Below, piece after piece: positions 13,738-15,043 of a DNA stretch of 15,043 nucleotides; the first letter of the stretch is position 1, and the number at the start of each line of letters is the position of its first letter. This stretch comes from Lachnospiraceae bacterium. Lineage in GTDB: Bacteria; Bacillota; Clostridia; Lachnospirales; Lachnospiraceae. The notes under the pieces were generated by a model. That model worked only from the letters and a program-made list of their open reading frames with translations. It did not search any database and was not told where the DNA came from. The stretch spans positions 1 to 15,043 of the forward strand of contig JAFOYD010000015.1 in assembly GCA_017391545.1 (NCBI GenBank), read 5' to 3'. The position numbers and the translations under genes are program-made.

Positions 13738-15043
13738 ATATGTGATTGACGACAGCAGTCGTGAGGATATCCTGCAGCGCATCAGGGAGCTTTCTGTCTC
13801 CTATACGCCGGAGTGGCAGTTTGATGTGGAAAACCCGGATATGGGTTCTGTTCTGGCACTGCTTTTTACAGATCAGATGCAGGATAACCTGAAACATTTC
13901 AATATGCTTCTGGAACGGGATTATGTAGGGCTGATCAATATGCTTGGCATCTCACTGAAACCGGCATTTCCTGCGCACAGTATTATCAGCATGAGTCTGG
14001 TGCCCGGTACGGTTGCTGGTATGAGACTGCCAAAGGGAACAAAGCTTCTTGGCCAGTCAGACAGCGATGAACGCCTGGTATTTGAGACAGCGCATGGAAT
14101 CTATGTGACACAGTCGCGTCTTGTGAGTGTATTCATGACATCAGGAAGCATCGGGAAGGTGATTCCCATAAAGGGTGATTTTGCGCCGGTGGAATATGTT
14201 GAGGGGACAGCTGCAGGGGATAATGAAGAGATGGATACAGGGGCTGTGGAGCTCTTACCTGAGAATCCTGACGCATTTGAGCTTTTTGATTTTCGTGGGG
14301 AAGGATATGGAAAAAATGGACTTCTGCTGTATCATTCCCATCTTTTTGATGTTCAGGACAATGAAATCTGCATGGAGATCAAGGACGCGGATGAGCTGGT
14401 CGACGGCATCTGCAATGGAGCCTACAGGCTATATTATTATACGGATGGGAGATTTGAACAGGTTATCAGTATTCGCAGGGAAGGGAAGGAGCGGATCGTA
14501 TTTTCCAAACAGAAGGAATGTAAGAAGCTGATTGGGAAGGAAGCGGGGTATTCGGTGCTTCTGATCGAGCCTGCAGGGTTGATTGAGAAAAATATAACGG
14601 TATCTGATATCCGCTTTTCATCAACAGGAAAGCCAATGCCTGCGGGGCAGGTCTGGAACGGAAATACGGAGCTTGATGGCAAAGCGTTTCTGCCATTTGG
14701 TGACACGCTTTCCCTCTTTTCAGAGTTGTATATTGGGCATGAATATTTTGCAAAGCCCGGTTCAAGGGTAAGCATTACCTTTGACCTTGATTTTGAGACG
14801 CACCTTGTCGAGATGCCAAGACAGTTGGAGAACATGCAGCTCAAAATTATTGTCAAAAAGCCAAAAAAAGATTTTCAGGGCGCACCTGCGGAAATCTATG
14901 CGGATGAGATTTCAATCGAGTATTTTAATGGAACAGGATGGCGAAAGCTTCCCGTCACGCAGCCTGTCGGACAGCTCTTTGGAATGGGGAAGACAGGGGC
15001 GTGTGAACTCAGTTTTATCTGCCCTGATGACTGGGCAGATTTA
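13706..15043 (+). CDS. Baseplate J/gp6-like protein (Pvc11-like), 3' end beyond window
   Basis: The frame is open to the window end, showing 446 residues. The N-terminal region carries the J-type signature: DILQRIRELSVSYTPEWQFD, then NPDMGSVLALLFTDQMQDNL (near residue 45) and a LINMLGISLKPA helix, followed by beta-rich segments such as GMRLPKGTKLLGQ and LVFETAHGIYVTQSR. J/gp6-family proteins form the dimeric wedge arms ringing the hub. The start is ambiguous: ATG 13706, or the in-frame GTG 13697 with GGAAG six bases upstream. Either way it overlaps the end of the gp25 gene by 32 or 41 bases, suggesting coupled translation. J proteins of this family are often longer than what is seen, so several hundred residues may be missing. 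Confidence 0.9.
   Translation, partial: MRQWKTISSNEYVIDDSSREDILQRIRELSVSYTPEWQFDVENPDMGSVLALLFTDQMQDNLKHFNMLLERDYVGLINMLGISLKPAFPAHSIISMSLVPGTVAGMRLPKGTKLLGQSDSDERLVFETAHGIYVTQSRLVSVFMTSGSIGKVIPIKGDFAPVEYVEGTAAGDNEEMDTGAVELLPENPDAFELFDFRGEGYGKNGLLLYHSHLFDVQDNEICMEIKDADELVDGICNGAYRLYYYTDGRFEQVISIRREGKERIVFSKQKECKKLIGKEAGYSVLLIEPAGLIEKNITVSDIRFSSTGKPMPAGQVWNGNTELDGKAFLPFGDTLSLFSELYIGHEYFAKPGSRVSITFDLDFETHLVEMPRQLENMQLKIIVKKPKKDFQGAPAEIYADEISIEYFNGTGWRKLPVTQPVGQLFGMGKTGACELSFICPDDWADL

Noticed and set aside
14175..14531. A 118-residue forward frame inside the J-like gene
   Set aside because: It overlaps completely with the open J-like frame, which has the coherent protein features; its residues (many W, M and R) look like a frame shadow.
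1..15043. Complete prophage
   Set aside because: Only tail-type genes are seen: no capsid, terminase, portal, integrase or lysis genes. Genes outside the window could change this, but the DUF4255 plus DUF4280 plus CIS-tube set favours a CIS.
1..15043. tRNA, rRNA, CRISPR array or insertion sequence
   Set aside because: The window is almost wholly coding on one strand. I saw no direct-repeat-spacer pattern, no transposase-like frame and no cloverleaf-like stretch in the gaps.

Overview
The window is almost wholly occupied by one plus-strand gene cluster for a phage-tail-like contractile injection system (CIS). The proteins recognised are a tail-terminator/cap protein (DUF4255, Pvc16-like), a PAAR-like tip protein (DUF4280), a contractile sheath, two tail-tube-family proteins, a tail assembly chaperone, a long coiled-coil protein in the tape-measure position, two tandem CIS-tube (Pvc7/Afp7-like) proteins, a gp27-like hub, a gp5-like spike, a gp25-like wedge protein and the first part of a baseplate J/gp6-like protein. 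No capsid, portal, terminase, integrase or lysis gene is visible, so a CIS fits better than a complete prophage, although only part of the locus is seen. The organism looks like a Bacillota member, probably a Clostridia/Lachnospiraceae-type gut anaerobe. This rests on strong purine-rich ribosome binding sites, moderate GC, and a copper-amine-oxidase-N-like 'stalk' domain in the first protein, a domain common in secreted Bacillota proteins. The taxon is inference only.

Layout: bases 3-959 are the 3' end of a protein with a Gly/Asp/Ser repeat linker and a C-terminal stalk-like domain. It lies 15 bases upstream of the cap gene and appears co-transcribed with it. Bases 975-2700 hold the cap, an unrecognised 244-residue protein and the PAAR-like tip. 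Bases 2719-4978 hold sheath and tube. Bases 4979-5144, the largest gene-free stretch, carry a GC-rich terminator-like hairpin, an 18-bp inverted repeat and a weak promoter-like sequence. Bases 5145-5719 encode a tail assembly chaperone and, in the -1 frame, a DUF6760-like protein. Bases 5738-9337 encode the second tube-like protein and the 1027-residue coiled coil. Bases 9354-15043 encode the hub and baseplate, and the last gene runs off the window.

The order sheath, tube, chaperone, (tube 2), tape measure, hub, spike, gp25, J matches myophage tail modules such as Bacillus PBSX. In Photorhabdus PVC and Serratia Afp clusters, by contrast, the cap gene is last and hub and spike are fused in one VgrG-like protein.

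The most interesting signal is at 5486-5492. The DUF6760-like reading frame has no usable start codon before its conserved part. It overlaps the chaperone's end in the -1 frame, and the overlap contains a canonical A AAT TTT slippery heptamer with an SD-like GAGGTG 14 bases upstream. This suggests a programmed -1 frameshift making a chaperone-DUF6760 fusion, analogous to lambda G/GT, in a CIS.
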